A stretch of 64,000 bases of DNA from Dysgonomonas sp. 511 (GCF_010501105.1 NZ_QVMQ01000010.1:2631-66630), one strand, 5' to 3'; positions 8,562-18,914 are shown, counted from the first letter of the stretch. Numbers and translations are program-made. The notes: a model not told the origin generated them from the sequence alone.

Positions 8562-9905
8562 CTAGCCTTCTTCAAACAAATATTTCTCTGATATTTTCTT
8601 GAGTTCGTCCCTCCATTCCTGCCCCCAAATGGGTATAAGAATACTATCCAGTTCTTCGTCGCTAATCTGCTTCTGATAATCAGTCTTGAGTAATTGGCTT
8701 ATCAACATGGTATAACTCGAAGCTTCTATAACGTCCGGTGCGATAAGAGTCCCTAGCTTCGCCCCCTTTACAAGCGGGGTAACAGGATCGCCTCCCCATA
8801 TTTTTTTTGCAATATATCCTTCCATCCTAAAGGCTTCTACCTGCAATACATAATCGTTGCAGGCTTCGTAGGCCGCACCTGCCGCCTGGCTATCGGCAAG
8901 TGCTTTTTCCCATTGCTTTTCCATACTATATATTCCGGCTCGGTATAAAAAAGCCTGTCCCTGCTGCCTATAGTATATTTCGCTGTCGAGAAACTCTTCG
9001 CCCATTTGAGAAACGGCAACTGCACTATCGGCATAATAGTACATCTGCTTTTTGTCTTTAAATGCCAGATAGGCATTACTCAGCATCATATACAGGCCGA
9101 TGAGCTGCGATATCCAATATGGATTTTTAGCAACATTGTCGGTAGCTATTTTCAGACATTCATCTCCATGTTTTTTTACGAGTTTCTTATCTTTCTTCCC
9201 TATTGCCTGTATCAGGCAAACAAAAGAATACCGGTATGGAGTGGCAGGGTCTTTAGGATCGCCACTGGCTGCAAGCTGAGCCATAATATTGTCCATATCA
9301 ACCTCCGGCTTAACGGTTATTAATTGATTGGAATGGTTTAAGGCCAGTTTCCCGAATACGGGGTTTTCTTCGGTATCGCATATTGCAATTCGGACTAAAG
9401 GAGAAATACCGGCATCCAACGCATCGTTTAACCAGTTATTTATAGCCTTCGTTTTATTACTATAAAACATCAACACGGGGGTGAGCACAGTTCCTTTTTC
9501 CAGATTCAGGGATTCTGCAAAATTGTTGATATTAGCAATAAATAAATTTGCCGAATTATCTTTCGACTCCAATGTGTAATCGGGCTTCCAGTCGATTGGC
9601 TCGAAGTCTATGCCTTCTGCTTTTTCTGCAGTGTTCCATTCGTTTAATATCTCTTCCAGTTCTTCGAGAAGGGCTTTACTGAATGTATCTTTACTGCTAA
9701 ATTCGGTTTCGAAACAGAATGCGATATCATCGGGCAAGGATTCGGGGCTTAAGAGATATTTAAAGAATGTATCGACAAACTCTATGTCTTCATTGCGCTT
9801 TGCATGCACTCTGATAATACGTCCCTGCTTGTTTTCAGTGGCTTCGATCCACTTCTCGGAAAAGTCTTCGAGCTTCTGGTCGACTATTGTGGTTTCTCTG
9901 TACAT
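8562..9905 (-). CDS. Helical/TPR-like protein between VgrG and Rhs, putative effector adaptor
   Basis: 447 residues, acidic, cytosolic. The first ~200 residues are an alpha/beta region (RIIRVHAKRNEDIEFVDTFFKYLL, later PVLMFYSNKTKAINNWL). The second half is helical with TPR-like spacing (YMMLSNAYLAFKDKKQMYYYADSAV, then FLYRAGIYSMEKQWEKALADSQAAGAAYEAC). It begins six bases after the vgrG stop, so the two are probably co-translated, and the effector follows. In other T6SS, proteins encoded between vgrG and an Rhs gene (for example DUF4123 or EagR types) load the effector on the spike. By position this may do the same job, but I see no similarity to those families. Confidence 0.6.
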   Translation of the reverse strand: MYRETTIVDQKLEDFSEKWIEATENKQGRIIRVHAKRNEDIEFVDTFFKYLLSPESLPDDIAFCFETEFSSKDTFSKALLEELEEILNEWNTAEKAEGIDFEPIDWKPDYTLESKDNSANLFIANINNFAESLNLEKGTVLTPVLMFYSNKTKAINNWLNDALDAGISPLVRIAICDTEENPVFGKLALNHSNQLITVKPEVDMDNIMAQLAASGDPKDPATPYRYSFVCLIQAIGKKDKKLVKKHGDECLKIATDNVAKNPYWISQLIGLYMMLSNAYLAFKDKKQMYYYADSAVAVSQMGEEFLDSEIYYRQQGQAFLYRAGIYSMEKQWEKALADSQAAGAAYEACNDYVLQVEAFRMEGYIAKKIWGGDPVTPLVKGAKLGTLIAPDVIEASSYTMLISQLLKTDYQKQISDEELDSILIPIWGQEWRDELKKISEKYLFEEG

Positions 9906-9911
9906 GATTTA

Positions 9912-11726
9912 TTAGTTAAGTTTCACTATCGCTCCGTCTATTACCGTCTGCCCTGTTGCTGTAATCATAGTCTTTGTTTGCCCCGAAACTGTTGTTGTAT
10001 TTCCGCCATGTACAGTAGTTTCTGTACCGGTAACATTAGTCTTAGCTCCTTCTGCGGCAAAACTGGCACTGGCAGCACCACTGGCTATGGTTGCCGAAAC
10101 TGCACCATTTACGGTCACTTCTTCTCCCTGAATCGTTATTTTTCCCGCACTTGTCATAGAAATCATGGATTTTCCCGTAGACAGGGTTATGCTCTGATTA
10201 GAATTGACCGAAACATTTCCTTTTCCATCGAGTGTAACTGTAGAGTCTGCTCCTTGCTTGTCTTTTATGGTAATACTTCCTGCCTCGTCGTCAAATGTTA
10301 TTGAATTGCCACTGCGGGTAATAATACTTTTGATATGATTGTCAGACGTTCCACCGGCTGCATTGCCTGCGTGGAACATGCTACCCATCACATACGGACG
10401 GTTAGGGTCGCCATACTCGAAGCCTACCATCACCTGATCTCCTTTTTCGGGAATAAATACCAAGCCCCGGTTTGTACTTGCGGCATCGCTCGAACCGGCA
10501 TCGGGGGTCATCACACGCATCCAGATTTTACTATACTGGTTGGCAAATGCGAAGTCGACCTGCACGCGTCCCTGATTTTTAGGGTCTTCGTTGCTGGTTA
10601 CATGCCCCAATACAGACTCAGCTACAGGCATCTTAGGTTCGGCTACAGGCATGGTCTGGAGGGAGGCTGGAACGGCTTCAAATTCATTGCTGTATCTTAA
10701 ACGTTCGTTTATGCGGTGTATGGATTTTACGACGCGATATGTCCCAAGTTCCTTATTCATCGAAAATTCACCCGGTATGCAAATGGTTATTAAACGGCCT
10801 ATGGTAGATTCGAAGGTCTTCGATTTGCCTGTTACATAAACCGTCTGGGCTGCGGTACGGGTTTTATCCCTCTTTACCAGTTCTTCCAATCCCGAACGGT
10901 CGTTTACCGGAGCACCAATCTGGTTTACTGCCGGCTTTTCGGATGTCAATGCAAGGTTTTGCTCTGCGGCTTTGTCGAGGAAGGGATTGGAATTTTCAAT
11001 TTTATCGGGGGATTCCTTATCCAGAAAAGAATCCTGTTCGGCAACATACTGATAGTAAACGGATTGATTTGGAAGCATCCGCGTACAGAACTCGATATCC
11101 GAGATTTCTTTGTCGTATGTCAATTTGATGGCTTCCCATTCTTCATAGGCTCCGAATAGTATTTCGCTACCGCTATAGAAGAGGTTTTCTCCATATAGAT
11201 ATGCTATACGTTTGAGAAACTCCCAGTCGGTTTCGTTATACTGCATCAGGAAGTCTATCTTATTTTCGTAAGTAGGCTCGTTCACGCACTTCATATAATC
11301 GGTATATACTCCCTCTATCAGCTTTTTGAATATATTGCGAAGCGTCATATCCGAATAGACATCCATACGGCGGCCTCTTTCGAGCATAATGGTCGGGCTT
11401 GAGCCTTCGAGTATCAGAAAGCCATTACGGCCGTCGATACCTGTCATCCTCACTTTTGTTACAACGCCCTTGAATACATAGGCTCCACCATTGTTCTCTC
11501 CGTGACGGATGTCTATGACCACCATACTGCCAATCATTTCTATTTGCTCGGTGGGTTTGCCCATAAAGGTTTTTCCTGCTATATCGGAATCTAACCGTAC
11601 GGTGAAATGATGGTGTTGTCCATATTCCTGCACGATTTCCAGATCTACAAACTCTAATTCTTGTCCTCCAACGCGTAAAATGGCGTTGACCATATTCTTT
11701 TTGTCGAGTAAGCTTGTGATATTCAT
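9912..11726 (-). CDS. tssI: VgrG spike protein (TssI)
   Basis: 604 residues. The N-terminus (LRVGGQELEFVDLEIVQEYGQHHHFTVRLD) and the middle (FLMQYNETDWEFLKRIAYLYGENLFYSG) are gp27-like phage baseplate modules. VLGHVTSNEDPKNQGRVQVDF at about 370-390 begins the gp5 OB-fold. The C-terminal ~130 residues form the repetitive beta-helix (SITIKDKQGADSTVTLDGKGN and following) that makes the trimeric needle. There is no extra enzymatic extension, so effectors must bind separately through the PAAR-like Rhs protein. It heads the vgrG-adaptor-Imm17-Rhs group. Confidence 0.93.
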   Translation of the reverse strand: MNITSLLDKKNMVNAILRVGGQELEFVDLEIVQEYGQHHHFTVRLDSDIAGKTFMGKPTEQIEMIGSMVVIDIRHGENNGGAYVFKGVVTKVRMTGIDGRNGFLILEGSSPTIMLERGRRMDVYSDMTLRNIFKKLIEGVYTDYMKCVNEPTYENKIDFLMQYNETDWEFLKRIAYLYGENLFYSGSEILFGAYEEWEAIKLTYDKEISDIEFCTRMLPNQSVYYQYVAEQDSFLDKESPDKIENSNPFLDKAAEQNLALTSEKPAVNQIGAPVNDRSGLEELVKRDKTRTAAQTVYVTGKSKTFESTIGRLITICIPGEFSMNKELGTYRVVKSIHRINERLRYSNEFEAVPASLQTMPVAEPKMPVAESVLGHVTSNEDPKNQGRVQVDFAFANQYSKIWMRVMTPDAGSSDAASTNRGLVFIPEKGDQVMVGFEYGDPNRPYVMGSMFHAGNAAGGTSDNHIKSIITRSGNSITFDDEAGSITIKDKQGADSTVTLDGKGNVSVNSNQSITLSTGKSMISMTSAGKITIQGEEVTVNGAVSATIASGAASASFAAEGAKTNVTGTETTVHGGNTTTVSGQTKTMITATGQTVIDGAIVKLN

Positions 11727-11758
11727 GATTGAATGTTTATTGTGGTTAAAGTTTCTTT

Positions 11759-11941
11759 TTACTTCTTATCTTTCAATGCATCGTCTTCAATACCTATATG
11801 ATATTCTTTTTCTTTTGTCCAGTAGGTGACATAATCTATCTTGTAGCGTATGCCGGAACGGTGGGAGCGGATTTTCACTTCATTATCCCCATATAATTCT
11901 TGTTGCTGTTGCAGCTGGCTTATTAATTCACTGATTTTCAT
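11759..11941 (-). CDS. Small conserved-looking protein between tssH and vgrG
   Basis: 60 residues beginning MKISELISQLQQQQELYGDNEVKIRS and ending in charged residues. The N-terminal helix followed by GDNEVKI resembles small phage-type proteins of the KISELIEKL...GD.EV form, whose role is unknown. It starts 12 bp after the tssH stop and ends 32 bp before vgrG on the same strand, so it is likely part of the T6SS operon. No function can be assigned from sequence. Confidence 0.6.
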   Translation of the reverse strand: MKISELISQLQQQQELYGDNEVKIRSHRSGIRYKIDYVTYWTKEKEYHIGIEDDALKDKK

Positions 11942-11953
11942 AGGCTCACATTT

Positions 11954-14440
11954 TTAATTTATATCCCATGTCAATTCATCATTTCCATCTTTCCCCACAG
12001 TGAGCTTCTGCCCGTGAGACAGTTTATTGCCAACTATCAACCGGGATATCGGCCGTCGCAGATAAGTACGTATCGTCCCCGCAATCTGCCTTGCTCCATA
12101 CTTTGGTGTAAATCCTCTTGAGGATAGCATTTTGCGGGTTTCATCATCTACCTCCAATTCTATGCCTTGTTTGCTCAATGCATCTTCGAGGCTGCGAAGC
12201 TGGATGTTGAATATCTTAAGCAACATGGTTTCGTTGATTGGCGAGAATGGCACAATTTCGGAAAGGCGAGCCAGAAACTCTGGGCGAAAATATTGTCCCA
12301 TCACTTCCATCAACTGCGTAGTTTCCGGTGTAATACCCTGATTTAACTGTTCGGTAAGCCACTGGCTACCAACATTGGATGTAAACAGTACAATGGCATT
12401 CGAAAAATCACCTTCTTTACCCAAACGGTCGTGCAGCTTACCTTCGTCCATTATCTGAAGGAAGATATCGTACACCGACTGGTGCGCTTTCTCAATCTCG
12501 TCGAACAAGACCACAGCATAAGGCTGTTGGCGTATTTTATTTACCAATAATCCCCCCTCTTCGTATCCTACATATCCCGGAGGTGCACCATACAGCAAGG
12601 CTGCCGAATGTTCTTCTTTAAACTCCGACATATCGAAACGGATCATTGCCTTTTCATCGTTGAACAATACTTCGGCCAACGATTTTGCAAGTTCTGTCTT
12701 CCCCGTACCTGTTGGCCCTAGTAAGAAGAATGAACCTATTGGCTGCCCGGCTTTATTCAATCCGCTTCGCGATTCGAGAATGGCATCTACCAACGATTTG
12801 AGTGCACCATCCTGCCCTACCACCCTGCGGCGAAGCAGGTCTTCCATATTCAGCAGGCGTTCTTTTTCCTGTGCCTGCACTTTTCCGATAGGAATACCTG
12901 TTTTGGATGATATAATAGCCGCAATTTCGTGAGGTTGTATCGCTGTTATTTTTTCTTTTGCGAAATCGCGCAACATATCCAGAGCCTTGTCGATATAATC
13001 GAAAAGCTTTTGTGGATCTTCTATTTCTTTTGCATCCGTTTCGTCTGTAATAATACCCAGCATAATAGGACTCAACCTGTTTTGCATAGAGAAATGGAGA
13101 AAATGCAAATCTTCGAGCTTTTCTTCATCTGTTTTTTCAAAAGATCCTTCAATATTCGCCAATTCCTGTGTAAAATACTGGATGTCATCTTTTGCCGTTT
13201 CATTCACCATCTTGGTAGCCGACATGGTTCTGTCCATCAAGTCGATAGCCGAATCGGGCAAACGACGGTCTTTATCATAGCGTTTGGCTAGGCGTACGCA
13301 TTCTTCTACAGCATCTTTAGTTATTTCCAGTTTATGAAATTCAGAATAACGGGGCAAAACCGAATGCATCATCAGTATCGCGGAAGAAATATCCGGCTCG
13401 TTAACCTGCAATACTTCGAAGCGGCGGCTAAAGGCATGGTCGGGTTCTATCGTCTTACGATATTCGTCGATAGTAGTAGCCCCGATAACGGTCAAATCGC
13501 CTTTCGACAGTTCAGGTTTCAGTATATTGGCGGCTCCGGAGTTTCCTTGCTTCGAGTCGAGCAAGACATGTATTTCGTCAATAAAGAGAATAGCATTGTC
13601 TACTCCGCGTATCTCTTTGATAATGTTTTTTATCCGGTCTTCTATTTCTCCTTTATATGTTGCCCCCGCAATCAAAGCGCCTGTATCCAATTCATAGACA
13701 ACTGCACCTGCCAGGTAAGGCGGTACTTTTCCATTTACTATATCGTGGGCAAGACCATCGACAAGGGCTGTCTTTCCAACACCCGAATCCCCGATAATCA
13801 TTACATTGGGCTTGCTATGGCGTCCCAGTATTTCCATCATCATGCGGGTTTCTTTGTCGCGGCTGACGATACTATGTACCTTCAAATCCAGAGCCAAAGC
13901 CGTTTTGTCTACGCAATATTTCATCAAGTTGACCAAAGGCATCGCCCCGCTTTCTTCCGAGCCGATGAAAGAAGATGCTGCCGGTACGCCTATAGACGAA
14001 ACTACCTGCTTGCCACTGACATAGAGGTCGAATATTTCATTCTCGCGCAAGGGGAACGATTTTAACTGATCGGGTGTAAAAGCTACGCTCGGACGGGCTA
14101 AAGCAGCCAGTACACAGATTGGATTTATTTCCAGCAAGCCCAATTTCAGTCTCACATTATCGGCCTCTTCGAAAAGAACGGGAATTTTGTCATCAGGCAG
14201 TATTTCGGCAACGACTCCCGCCTTCGGAAAATCTTCGATACGCATCTCAGCCCATTCTTCGAAATAGCCGAGGTCTTTGTCCATACTCTCCAAGAAGGGC
14301 TTCAATCCTATTTCTTTATGTAGGAGGGCTTTTAATAAATGCCCTGCCCCGTAATGGGAATTATAATATTCGCGGGCTATAGATTGGGAAATCCTTACCG
14401 CTGTTTTTACTGATTCGTTTAGATTTATAAAATCTGCCAT
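11954..14440 (-). CDS. tssH: ClpV AAA+ ATPase (TssH)
   Basis: 828 residues. This is the unfoldase that disassembles contracted TssB/TssC sheaths. An N-terminal Clp-N domain (ESVKTAVRISQSIAREYYNSHYGAGHLLKALL) is followed by the first AAA module with Walker A GDSGVGKTA and Walker B AILFIDEIH. A middle helical region and a second AAA module follow, with GPTGTGKTE and VVLFDEIEKAH. A ClpB C-terminal domain closes the protein. Context in the T6SS locus, rather than next to general chaperones, favours ClpV over ClpB. It is separated from the upstream tssF paralogue by 124 bp containing a hairpin. Confidence 0.92.
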   Translation of the reverse strand: MADFINLNESVKTAVRISQSIAREYYNSHYGAGHLLKALLHKEIGLKPFLESMDKDLGYFEEWAEMRIEDFPKAGVVAEILPDDKIPVLFEEADNVRLKLGLLEINPICVLAALARPSVAFTPDQLKSFPLRENEIFDLYVSGKQVVSSIGVPAASSFIGSEESGAMPLVNLMKYCVDKTALALDLKVHSIVSRDKETRMMMEILGRHSKPNVMIIGDSGVGKTALVDGLAHDIVNGKVPPYLAGAVVYELDTGALIAGATYKGEIEDRIKNIIKEIRGVDNAILFIDEIHVLLDSKQGNSGAANILKPELSKGDLTVIGATTIDEYRKTIEPDHAFSRRFEVLQVNEPDISSAILMMHSVLPRYSEFHKLEITKDAVEECVRLAKRYDKDRRLPDSAIDLMDRTMSATKMVNETAKDDIQYFTQELANIEGSFEKTDEEKLEDLHFLHFSMQNRLSPIMLGIITDETDAKEIEDPQKLFDYIDKALDMLRDFAKEKITAIQPHEIAAIISSKTGIPIGKVQAQEKERLLNMEDLLRRRVVGQDGALKSLVDAILESRSGLNKAGQPIGSFFLLGPTGTGKTELAKSLAEVLFNDEKAMIRFDMSEFKEEHSAALLYGAPPGYVGYEEGGLLVNKIRQQPYAVVLFDEIEKAHQSVYDIFLQIMDEGKLHDRLGKEGDFSNAIVLFTSNVGSQWLTEQLNQGITPETTQLMEVMGQYFRPEFLARLSEIVPFSPINETMLLKIFNIQLRSLEDALSKQGIELEVDDETRKMLSSRGFTPKYGARQIAGTIRTYLRRPISRLIVGNKLSHGQKLTVGKDGNDELTWDIN

Positions 14441-14483
14441 AAAACCATTATTTTTCTATTAAGTATAATTCATTATCAAGTTG

Positions 14484-14515
14484 AGCGTATGGAGGATTCT
14501 ATTCCTCCATACTGC
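14484..14515. other. Hairpin in tssF2-tssH gap
   Basis: TATGGAGGA (14488-14496) and TCCTCCATA (14503-14511) form a perfect 9-bp stem with a six-base loop. It is extended outward by GAGC/GCTC with a one-base bulge. No T-run follows on the minus strand, so it looks more like an RNA processing or stability element, or a weak attenuator, than a classic terminator. Confidence 0.55.
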
Positions 14516-14564
14516 TCTTGGCAGAAGATAAGAAGCCTGTCGCCGACGGGCAGCTATCCTCCTT

Positions 14565-16364
14565 TTAGTGCGGGAAAACCAAAGGCGATTGTTCCCCTAT
14601 GTTTATGTTATATATAAAATCGTCGGGCGAACGTTCCTGCAAGCGCACTTTCAGGCTTTTCAACGTTCCTTTACGGCACAACAAATCCGGATAACCAGCT
14701 GATGGATATAGCGTTATATTAACAACCCTTATAATCCCCTCTTTCGGCTTCGGACTTATTTTCCCTCCCAGGCTAATTTCTACTTTTTCGATGGCACGCC
14801 CCAGTTCGCTTTCGCAAAAACATTTGATATTGTGCTCTGTAATTATCCTGTCTTTGGATGTAAAAAGATACCTGTCGATAGACATTATATCCTGTATATC
14901 GGTAAATTCCTTTGCACCATAAACTTCGCAAAGAGATTGGGCTATCAGCCCGTCTATTTTAGCAGTTTTATCCGATGTGAATATTTTGCCCGACGGTATG
15001 TTGTTTAAGTGTTTACCATAAGTCACCCAATAGCTGACATTTACCATCGACGTATTTTTGTAGGGACTTATTAATAGTTGCGTTATTTCTTCTCCTGTGT
15101 TTCGGTTGTTGATATCAGTTTTTTGAGCATCCTCATTGCCCGTATTTGCTAAAGTAGACATGACTTGGGTAACCTTGTCTTTGTCGATAGCTGAAAAAAC
15201 AGTACGCTCGTCGTCCATCATATCCAACAGATGCTCGATATAATCGGTAAGGCCAAACTCTTCGATAAATACTTTATTTACAGATTCGAGATGATATGTA
15301 CCGGGATCGTTGTTACCGGTAATTACATCTAATGTGAAACTGCGATCTCTATTATCAGTTATGGAGTCGATAGATAACAGTTTTTCTCCCAATTCGGACG
15401 AAAGCATTGTCATCTTCGACAGGTTTTCCCTGATAATATTGGTCTTCATTAGTTTCTTGTTCGAAACAGGGAAGGTATTGACGGCAATTACAATATTCTG
15501 AAGAATATCGACGGTGAAATAGGATAAAAACTGTAATTTGACCCAGTATTTGGGTTTCAGGTCACTTACTTGCTCCAGATTAATTATATCTTTCAACTCT
15601 TCTGGCACAAGTTCCTGTTTCAGATTATTCACCTCTACTTTTTCGTCAATCCTCAAATAGTGATCGTTGTAGAAATGCAGTATATCGAGGTCGAACTCCA
15701 TCGATGGCTCTTCCTGAGCCGGAAAACCTTGTTTGAGGCCAATCTCTTTTCCATTTATAAAGCATTTGGTAAAAGGCAATACATCGTACAATTCGTGTAT
15801 CTCCGATAATTTAGGAAAATCTATGTAAAAGGATAATCCTTTCAGGTTTTCCACCTCCTGATTGATATCTAAGCCCAACCATAGAGAATTGCTAACCGGC
15901 TGCTTTTCGGCATTTACTATTAATTGCTTCTTTAGATTACTATCTACAGCGTATAATTGCTTATAGTGGAATATATTGTCTATCTTGATATTGTAAAGGC
16001 ACGTATTTGCTACCGGATGGAATATGATGGCATCCGCTTTTTCGTCGACAAACCCGTCGGGCACCCATTCGAGTGTAAATGTGTTGTTTTGCTCAAGCAA
16101 AACTACAGGATGGTTTGGTGTCATGTGAAGAATGGTATGAGCCGGCCGTACAGACATGTATTTCTCGGGAGTCAATTTCCTGGCAATTTTCTCCAATAAC
16201 GTCGTATCTATATCATTCAGCTTGTTTTGTACCAGATACAACTCATTGGCAAGTGTTCCGACCATCATTTGTACCAAGAGGTCTAAACGCTCAATTTTCC
16301 TTGTACCCCATATCTGGTTGGTATAGGATAAAATCTGGTTGCGTATGGTTTCTTTACTTTTCAT
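14565..16364 (-). CDS. TssF-like baseplate protein, second paralogue
   Basis: 599 residues. The N-terminus (ETIRNQILSYTNQIWGTRKIERLDLLVQMMVGTLANELY, then ARKLTPEKYMSVRPAHTILHMTP) matches the pattern of Bacteroidota TssF. It is clearly related to the other copy at 23901-25766, which has LDPIITLFIESLAEEIY and SAYPAHCILHAAP. Both share the middle IVIAVNTFPVSNKKL / MVVSINAFPVANKNL motif. TssF belongs to the baseplate wedge with TssE, TssG and TssK. Two diverged copies in one locus suggest heterologous wedges or specialisation (inference). It lies 27 bp downstream of tssR in the same operon. Confidence 0.8.
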   Translation of the reverse strand: MKSKETIRNQILSYTNQIWGTRKIERLDLLVQMMVGTLANELYLVQNKLNDIDTTLLEKIARKLTPEKYMSVRPAHTILHMTPNHPVVLLEQNNTFTLEWVPDGFVDEKADAIIFHPVANTCLYNIKIDNIFHYKQLYAVDSNLKKQLIVNAEKQPVSNSLWLGLDINQEVENLKGLSFYIDFPKLSEIHELYDVLPFTKCFINGKEIGLKQGFPAQEEPSMEFDLDILHFYNDHYLRIDEKVEVNNLKQELVPEELKDIINLEQVSDLKPKYWVKLQFLSYFTVDILQNIVIAVNTFPVSNKKLMKTNIIRENLSKMTMLSSELGEKLLSIDSITDNRDRSFTLDVITGNNDPGTYHLESVNKVFIEEFGLTDYIEHLLDMMDDERTVFSAIDKDKVTQVMSTLANTGNEDAQKTDINNRNTGEEITQLLISPYKNTSMVNVSYWVTYGKHLNNIPSGKIFTSDKTAKIDGLIAQSLCEVYGAKEFTDIQDIMSIDRYLFTSKDRIITEHNIKCFCESELGRAIEKVEISLGGKISPKPKEGIIRVVNITLYPSAGYPDLLCRKGTLKSLKVRLQERSPDDFIYNINIGEQSPLVFPH

Positions 16365-16391
16365 TCACAAATTCCTGTTTTTTCGTTCTGC

Positions 16392-18914
16392 TTAAGGCAA
16401 CAACTTCCTGTCTACCCAATAATACGTTTCGCTGTTCGACTCGAATTGCTCTGCTTTATCGAGTTCTTTCTTCATCTTTTTGTAATAAATTACCAGATTA
16501 TCAAGCTCTTCGTCCGTTACAAGTTTTTTGTCTTTCAGTTCCTTTATCGTTATAGAGTTTAACAGTTGATTTGATGTTGGACAACCTGTTATCCGGTATT
16601 GAGCCTCAGCCAAGGTCAACGTATTCAGTATCTTTCCCTTTTCTTTGCACAGCTTGCAATACTTGATAGGGCTGAGAAATACTTTTACCAAATGTTTGCG
16701 GACTTTTTTCGTGTTGGCATAAGTCCCTGCTTCGGGCAATATGGATGTATTCACCGAATCTGTTGCTGCACCATCGTTTCCGGCCTGAGGCTCTCCTCTT
16801 TCGAGTTCGGCAAATAAATCGTCTTCGGGGCAATTGCACGGCTTGCGCTTTTGTTTCGCCTTCTTCTGTTCGATAACCAGATCCACTTCTTCTTCCGACA
16901 GGGAAGCGACAAATTCTTTGAGCTCCTTCATTTCCGCTTCGGACAACATCAGTCGGTAAGCCAGTGCATTATTGGCCGAATCATCCAACAGTACTATTCT
17001 GGATGGCATATACCATCCCGGGGTTTCGTTTACAAAACTGGCTATAAGCTTCTTTTGAGGTATCCGGGCTGTATCTATGCCGTAATGCTGAACAAAAAGA
17101 CTGTCGAAGCGGGTGCGATTGTTGCCAACCGAGCGAAAAGCCCGCGACATATATTGTGTAATACTGCTGTTGTCTTGTCTGATCTGCTGTATCATGGTAT
17201 CTACATTATGCGTCAATATTTCCATCGGCAGTGTCTCCGATTTCTGCGGAAAGAATAAAGCACCCTGTGTAATACTGTTGTCGGGAAAATCGAGGCGGTA
17301 GCTGTTTTTATGCTCCCCTACCTGTTTGTAGTAATTCATCCGTTTTATCTGTTCGGGAGATACCAGAATATCCCGTTTTTTCTTTATCATGCCATCGGCA
17401 TAATGATTTATCATATCTTCTATTTCGAGTACGAAGTTGTTGTAATCGTCCCCCTCTCCGGCATAGACCTGAAAACCGATTATGCGACAATTGTTTTTCA
17501 GTATCCGGTTTACAAAAACGGAGTCGATACCCGAACTGGTTACTTTTTTATCACCGATCAACACAATCAGATTATTAGCATCTTTATACTTGTCGAACAA
17601 TTCTACCGACTTGCGTAAAGCAGGCCAGGAATTACGAGGGGCTATTATCGGACGCAGCTTGTCTTTCAGGTTGGCCTTGTCTGACAAGTAGTTGACTATT
17701 TGTGTATAATCGTTTGTAAATGCAGTGCTGACAGGGCGTAGAATCCTACCACTTTCGTCGAATGTCATAACACTGTTGAACTGATAGCTATAATTATCGT
17801 CTTGTTGTTCGAACAGCGGTTGCAGGTTTTGCAATGCATTTACTATTTGGGGAAATTGAGCAATGGTCTGGTCGCCGCCATCGAAAACAAAAGAAATATT
17901 TATCCTCTTAAGCCCTTTGGTAATATTTTTGAATTTTTTGTAAGAAATCGGGCTCCCATTTACATTGAATATATAGTTGTTGCTATAATCGAATACCGGC
18001 ATTACCATCCGTGTTCTGAACGCTACCAAAGAGTCTTTTGTGGAATATGACGATACCGGAGTATATTTGAGGGTCTTATATTGGTCTGACAGCATCCTGC
18101 TCGCATCTGTAATATCTTCCGTCAATGTAATATCTTCATACTTACGGATAAAGAAGCGTTTCTGTGCCTGAGGTACAGTTCTTAGATTTACATGAAGGCC
18201 TGTGCCTATATCTTTTATCAGCGAATTATCTATCCAGCCCAACACATCATTTTTCACCTCATCGGGTTGGAGGTAAGGCTTCCGGGCTATGAGGCTCATA
18301 GATTTATCTTCCGATTGTTTCAACTGATAGACAACACTATAAGGAGAAAGCACGCTCGCCGGAATTTTAAATTCCAAGCCTTTGTATAGCTTGATAGAAT
18401 CGTCGGCAAAGAACTTTTCGGGTTCGTTGATCGATATACTGTCGGCAAATATGGTGAGTGTTTTATTTTTCTTGCCGCTCGAAATATCTGTTACCGACTG
18501 CTGGTAAAGCAATAATTTCGACTTGTGCATCCAGCCATAGTACTCTGCTTTTTTATAGTCCAGTTTGCCATTTTGCAATATTTCGGGTGTATATTTTATC
18601 AATTTGAGATACTCTCCTTTTCCTTTCTTGCCAATCACGAGAAACGGATCGAGGAAATCTACATCTTTGGCTTTAACCTTCCCGCCGGCTTTGTTGAAAC
18701 TTTCGTTTTTCGTTCTGTCCGAGTACACTATCCAAGGTTCGTTATTCAGCTCGCTTCTTGGCGCTTTAATATCTTCGCCACAATAGTTAAGAGAATATTG
18801 GCGCGGTATTTTCTGAACTCTCGTAAAACGATGTACAGGACCGCACGAAGTGCTTATCAGAATGAGTATCCCCAATAGAAGTATAAGCGTTTTATATATA
18901 GTCTTGTTAAGCAT
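16392..18914 (-). CDS. tssR: TssR lipoprotein of the Bacteroidota T6SS membrane complex
   Basis: 840 residues. An N-terminal signal (KTLILLLGILILISTSCG) with lipobox cysteine shows export and lipidation. A central region (RINISFVFDGGDQTIAQFPQIVNALQNL, later NNLIVLIGDKKV) resembles the von Willebrand A-like fold of TssR. A charged C-terminus carries a CNCPEDD cysteine pair and a helical tail. TssR is one of the five TssN-TssR proteins that replace TssJLM in Bacteroidota. It follows the PKD protein by 12 bp. Confidence 0.82.
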   Translation of the reverse strand: MLNKTIYKTLILLLGILILISTSCGPVHRFTRVQKIPRQYSLNYCGEDIKAPRSELNNEPWIVYSDRTKNESFNKAGGKVKAKDVDFLDPFLVIGKKGKGEYLKLIKYTPEILQNGKLDYKKAEYYGWMHKSKLLLYQQSVTDISSGKKNKTLTIFADSISINEPEKFFADDSIKLYKGLEFKIPASVLSPYSVVYQLKQSEDKSMSLIARKPYLQPDEVKNDVLGWIDNSLIKDIGTGLHVNLRTVPQAQKRFFIRKYEDITLTEDITDASRMLSDQYKTLKYTPVSSYSTKDSLVAFRTRMVMPVFDYSNNYIFNVNGSPISYKKFKNITKGLKRINISFVFDGGDQTIAQFPQIVNALQNLQPLFEQQDDNYSYQFNSVMTFDESGRILRPVSTAFTNDYTQIVNYLSDKANLKDKLRPIIAPRNSWPALRKSVELFDKYKDANNLIVLIGDKKVTSSGIDSVFVNRILKNNCRIIGFQVYAGEGDDYNNFVLEIEDMINHYADGMIKKKRDILVSPEQIKRMNYYKQVGEHKNSYRLDFPDNSITQGALFFPQKSETLPMEILTHNVDTMIQQIRQDNSSITQYMSRAFRSVGNNRTRFDSLFVQHYGIDTARIPQKKLIASFVNETPGWYMPSRIVLLDDSANNALAYRLMLSEAEMKELKEFVASLSEEEVDLVIEQKKAKQKRKPCNCPEDDLFAELERGEPQAGNDGAATDSVNTSILPEAGTYANTKKVRKHLVKVFLSPIKYCKLCKEKGKILNTLTLAEAQYRITGCPTSNQLLNSITIKELKDKKLVTDEELDNLVIYYKKMKKELDKAEQFESNSETYYWVDRKLLP

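Noticed and set aside
11954..14440. ClpB chaperone rather than ClpV
   Set aside because: The gene lies within a complete T6SS operon between tssF and vgrG, and its N-terminal domain differs from general ClpB; ClpV fits better.
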